A stretch of 64,000 nt of DNA from Prosthecobacter debontii (GTDB lineage: Bacteria; Verrucomicrobiota; Verrucomicrobiia; Verrucomicrobiales; Verrucomicrobiaceae), in assembly GCA_945860295.1 (NCBI GenBank), contig CAMAQH010000006.1, positions 122,400 through 186,399 of the forward strand, in the 5' to 3' direction. Position numbers and translations under genes: made by a program. Shown piece by piece: positions 61,288-64,000 of the stretch. Below the pieces are notes generated by a model that was given only the letters and a program-made list of their open reading frames with translations, had not been told where the DNA came from and searched no databases. Positions within the stretch are counted from its first letter, which is position 1. The number at the start of each line of letters is the position of its first letter.

Positions 61288-61911
61288 TCAGGGAAGACGA
61301 TTCAAAACTGCTTCGACGGCTTGCTCAAGAGTCAGAAGGCTATTGTCGATGACGATGGCTCCCTCGGGGATCACGAGGGGTGAAGTCTTGCGTGTGCTGT
61401 CGAGCCGATCCCGCTCAGCGACCTGATCTGTGTGACCCTGAGCGCGGCGGCGGCTAGCGCGGACTTCTTCACTGGCGTCGATGTAAAACTTCAAAGGGCT
61501 GTCAGGAAAGACGACACTGCCGATGTCACGCCCTTCCATGACTAGCGGGCCGAGTGCGGCGAGCGCGCGCTGATCAGCGACGAGACGATCACGCACCTCA
61601 GAGACACGAGCCACCAGTGACACACCGCGATTCACGGGATCACTGTTGAGATCCTCTTGAGTGAGTACACGTCCCTTAATGGAGACCTGTGTTTGGCCAT
61701 CGACCACGGGTGAATCAATCGTGATGCCAGCGGCTGCCTGCCTCACGGCCTCTTGATCGTTCGGATCAATGCCCGTCTGAAGCACTGCCCAAGTCATGGC
61801 CCGGTACATGTTTCCAGTGTTCACATAGATCGCTCCGCGCCTCTGGGCGACGATGCGTGCGACACTGCTTTTACCTGAGGCGGCAGGACCGTCGATGGTG
61901 ATGATTTGCAT
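61288..61911 (-). CDS. cmk: Cytidylate kinase
   Basis: A 207-residue CMP kinase with P-loop IDGPAASGKSS, RGAIYVNTGNMYRAMTW, RDIGSVVFPDSPLKFYIDAS and the lid RASRRRAQG. It phosphorylates CMP/dCMP. The start is assigned to ATG 61911 (MQIITIDGPA); an in-frame ATG six codons upstream lies in the last copy of the heptamer array and is also possible. Confidence 0.93.
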   Translation of the reverse strand: MQIITIDGPAASGKSSVARIVAQRRGAIYVNTGNMYRAMTWAVLQTGIDPNDQEAVRQAAAGITIDSPVVDGQTQVSIKGRVLTQEDLNSDPVNRGVSLVARVSEVRDRLVADQRALAALGPLVMEGRDIGSVVFPDSPLKFYIDASEEVRASRRRAQGHTDQVAERDRLDSTRKTSPLVIPEGAIVIDNSLLTLEQAVEAVLNRLP

Positions 61912-61920
61912 GTGATATTG

Positions 61921-61967
61921 ATTCGTCATTCGTCATTCGTCATTCGTCATTCGTCATTCGTCATTCA
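61921..61967. repeat. Six tandem ATTCGTC heptamers in the aroA-cmk junction
   Basis: Six perfect copies of ATTCGTC (61921-61962; GACGAAT on the transcribed strand) and a partial seventh. The array starts ten bases upstream of the cmk start codon and overlaps the aroA stop (61961-61963). Each copy carries an ATG on the transcribed strand. The same unit is found in a signal-peptide coding sequence near 11671. Confidence 0.8.
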
Positions 61968-63340
61968 GCATGCCGCAGCCTTCCTGCGACCGGACGTGAT
62001 ACTCGTGACAGCACTTGGATCGGAGCCGCTCCTGTGTCGCCTTTGATGAAGAGATTCAGGTCGTGCTCAAAGCCGGGGTAGCTGGTGCCGATGCACTCGG
62101 AGCCTTCGATGATCGTTTCGCCATCGGCAAACAGGCCGGCAATGGCAAAGGCCATGGCGATGCGGTGATCGTGATAAGTCGTGATGGTAGCCCCATGCAG
62201 TTTAGCTCCACCGATGATCTCCATGCCATCCTCATACTCGATGACTTCCACGCCCATGCGGCGCAAGTTTTCGGCGACAGCCGCGATGCGGTCCGTCTCT
62301 TTCACTCGCAGTTCTTTAGCGTCTTTGATCAAAGTATTCCCACGAGCCAATGCCGCCGCCACAGCGAGGATCGGCAGCTCGTCGATCACGTTGGGGATCT
62401 CAGCTCCGCCGATCACGGTGGCATTGAGTTCACCGCCTTTGACGATGATGTTGCCACGCGGTTCGCCATCGCCGGATGACTCAGAGTGGGTGATGTGCGC
62501 CCCCATGCGCAGCAGCACATTGATCACACCCGTGCGGGTCGCATTCAGACCCACATTATTTAAAGTGATCTGCTGACCAGGGCTTGCCGCCGCAGCGACC
62601 ATCCAAAAAGCCGCACTCGAAATGTCGCCGGGCACGATGATGTCTTTGGCGCATGGCACCTGGCCTCCGTAAACCGAGACCGCATTGCCATCGCGCAGCC
62701 ATTTCACGCCGAAGTGGGACATGATGCGCTCCGTGTGATTTCGCGTCGCCACCGGTTCGATCACCGTGGTCTTACCCGGAGCAAACATACCCGCGAGGAG
62801 AATGGCACTCTTCACCTGAGCACTCGCCATCGGCAGCGTGTAATTGATCGCATGAAGACTACCGCCGGTGACTTTCAGCGGTGCACAAATTTTGTCACCC
62901 TGACCTTCGACCTTAGCACCCATCAGGCGGAGCGGATCAGCCACTCGCTTCATTGGGCGCTTGGAGAGCGACTCATCGCCAAACATCTCGGCGGTGAAAT
63001 CCTGCCCCGCGAGGATGCCCGAGAGCAGGCGGATCGTCGTACCCGAATTGCCACAGTCGATCGGCCCAGTCGGTGCTTTGAGCTTGGGGCCAGTGCCCGT
63101 GATCGCCAGCTTCACCAGACCCACACCATCGAGTTCCTCCAGCGGCTCCACGACAGCTCCCATCGCCTGCATCGCCTTCACCGAGCAGAGGCAATCCTCG
63201 CTCGGCAGGAAGCCCTCAATGATCGTGGTGCCATTCGCCATACCGGCAAACATGGCCGCGCGGTGACTGATGCTTTTATCTCCTGGTACAGAGATTTCAG
63301 CGGGGAAGGACTTTAGCTTTCGGACTTTCAGGGTGGCCAT
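61961..63340 (-). CDS. aroA: 3-phosphoshikimate 1-carboxyvinyltransferase (EPSP synthase)
   Basis: A 459-residue EPSP synthase with VPGDKSISHRAAMFAG, IDCGNSGTTIRLLSG, MASAQVKSAILLAG, ATRNHTERIMSHFG and TDRIAAVAENLRRMG. The combination GDKS, RNHTE, SAQVK and NATR matches the pattern used to define class II EPSP synthases. It makes EPSP in the shikimate pathway. The start is ATG 63340, one base after the TGA (63342-63344) of an upstream reading frame that resembles the end of tyrA. Confidence 0.94.
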   Translation of the reverse strand: MATLKVRKLKSFPAEISVPGDKSISHRAAMFAGMANGTTIIEGFLPSEDCLCSVKAMQAMGAVVEPLEELDGVGLVKLAITGTGPKLKAPTGPIDCGNSGTTIRLLSGILAGQDFTAEMFGDESLSKRPMKRVADPLRLMGAKVEGQGDKICAPLKVTGGSLHAINYTLPMASAQVKSAILLAGMFAPGKTTVIEPVATRNHTERIMSHFGVKWLRDGNAVSVYGGQVPCAKDIIVPGDISSAAFWMVAAAASPGQQITLNNVGLNATRTGVINVLLRMGAHITHSESSGDGEPRGNIIVKGGELNATVIGGAEIPNVIDELPILAVAAALARGNTLIKDAKELRVKETDRIAAVAENLRRMGVEVIEYEDGMEIIGGAKLHGATITTYHDHRIAMAFAIAGLFADGETIIEGSECIGTSYPGFEHDLNLFIKGDTGAAPIQVLSRVSRPVAGRLRHAE

Positions 63341-63341
63341 A

Positions 63342-63475
63342 TCAAATGCAGATAGCCGGGACGGTATCGCGAAGGTTTTTGGCTTCGGCGAGGAATCGGC
63401 TGTGGGCTTCTTCGTCCGGCTTCTCGAGGATTTCAAGAAGCTCTGTTAAAGCAAAGGAGGCTTCGTGCAATTCGC
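63342..63475 (-). pseudogene. Probable C-terminal tail of a prephenate dehydrogenase (tyrA) gene
   Basis: The frame ending at TGA 63342-63344 reads ELHEASFALTELLEILEKPD, EEAHSRFLAEAKNLRDTVPA, ICI. It resembles the C-terminal helices of prephenate/arogenate dehydrogenases, and its stop is one base from the aroA start, as expected for a tyrA-aroA operon. All upstream sequence is replaced by integrase-like sequence. Identification rests on remembered family patterns and context. Confidence 0.55.
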
Positions 63476-64000
63476 GATCTCATGCAGGTGATGCCGCCCC
63501 CGCCCGTAGGCGCGCTCGCCCATGCGCGGTCTGCCATTCCGCTCCAGATCATCCCATACTTTGGCGGAAGGTAAAAACCAGAACCACGGCCAGCTCTCTG
63601 CCGCCTTGGGATTTTTCACATCATACGCCTTCGGCATCGCCACACCCGGCACTCCGTCTCTCCGGTCGGTATCAAACACGGCCCGCACCTGTTTCAAATG
63701 CTCGCCAATTGGGTGCAGCAGGGTTTTCGGCAGCGTGATCACGCGGTCCTTGTCCCCTTTGCCGCCACGCACCTAGATATTCCCGCCGCTCACATCCACA
63801 TCCTTGATCCGCAGCGCCAGTACCTCCGCAACTCTCAGTCCGCAGCCGTAGAGCAGCTTTACCGCCAGCCCGGCATCGCCTTTTACACCCGCCAAAAGCT
63901 GCATCTTCACTTCGTCTTGCGTCAAGACGACGGGGAGCCGCTTCTGCTGCTTGGCCCGTGTCGCATTGATCCCCTACAGCTCTATTTTGAGCACCTTCTT
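63476..64000 (-). pseudogene. Truncated integron-type tyrosine recombinase (IntI-like)
   Basis: The sequence on the minus strand reads KQQKRLPVVLTQDEVKMQLL, LAVKLLYGCGLRVAEVLALR (first catalytic Arg), IKDVDVSGGNI-stop-VRGGKGDKDRVITLP (catalytic Lys region) and GVAMPKAYDVKNPKAAESWP, WFWFLPSAK, then RHHLHE. The extra block KNPKAAESWPWFWFLPSA is typical of integron integrases, not of XerC/D. TAG codons lie at 63773-63775 and 63974-63976, and the catalytic tyrosine part is missing. The frame then runs into the tyrA-like tail. The gene's 5' end is beyond the window edge. Confidence 0.75.

Noticed and set aside
61921..61967. Possible CRISPR-like array
   Set aside because: The unit is a seven-base direct tandem without spacers, so it is a microsatellite-type repeat.

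Overview
The window looks like chromosome from a Gram-negative member of the Verrucomicrobiota, most likely Verrucomicrobiaceae (Prosthecobacter-like). The inference rests on gene content: a DUF1549/DUF1553 + PPC + cytochrome/WD40 + DUF1501 cluster, DUF1080 and several BNR/sialidase-fold secreted proteins, FecR-type anti-sigma biology and paired bactofilins, together with outer-membrane and LPS genes (LpxL-like acyltransferase, heptose epimerase). No rRNA, tRNA or CRISPR array was recognised.

Layout. 1-6971: flippase-like membrane protein, patatin, LpxL-like acyltransferase, M42 peptidase, PolX and an RlmI-like methyltransferase. 7155-15502: a four-gene co-directional cluster of secreted proteins (PSD1/DUF1549-DUF1553, PPC, cytochrome/WD40, DUF1501). 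15559-18643: a broken SGNH hydrolase and an acetylxylan-esterase-like hydrolase. 18663-20111: PepD. 20182-29075: a LacI regulator divergent from a five-gene cluster (sialidase, BASS transporter, APH-type kinase, HpaI aldolase, second sialidase) that reads as a sugar or organic-acid scavenging unit. 29079-39354: phosphofructokinase, PIG-L deacetylase, HldD, LRR protein, M3 oligopeptidase, sialidase-like and DUF1080 proteins, VOC protein. 39446-47524: RlmM-like methyltransferase, remnants of msrP-msrQ, frr, a beta-helix acyltransferase, two bactofilins, glnS and an ABC ATPase. 47983-51418: an operon with yqjD/yqjE-like genes leading into two PilT-type ATPases. 51599-57141: a NagB-like protein, then a stretch of decayed genes (esterase/gluconolactonase, Nramp, methyltransferase) around a 5'-damaged CBS protein and an intact nuoF. 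57162-59125: FecR-DNRLRE protein and its ECF sigma factor. 59186-63344: broken LysR gene divergent from pirin, then aroA-cmk-plsC. 63476-64000: remnant of an integron-type integrase abutting what looks like the tail of tyrA.

Three themes stand out. First, intact housekeeping genes are interspersed with about eight clearly decayed genes carrying frameshifts, nonsense codons and internal deletions. Second, convergent genes are packed extremely tightly: stop codons abut or overlap at most junctions, twice through a shared TGATCA. Third, heptameric tandem repeats sit at gene starts (2837-2857 and 61921-61962), and a related motif is embedded in a signal-peptide coding sequence (about 11671-11698).

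Everything was read by eye from sequence and translations. Family names rest on recognised motifs and remembered family sequences, not on database searches. Domain limits are approximate.
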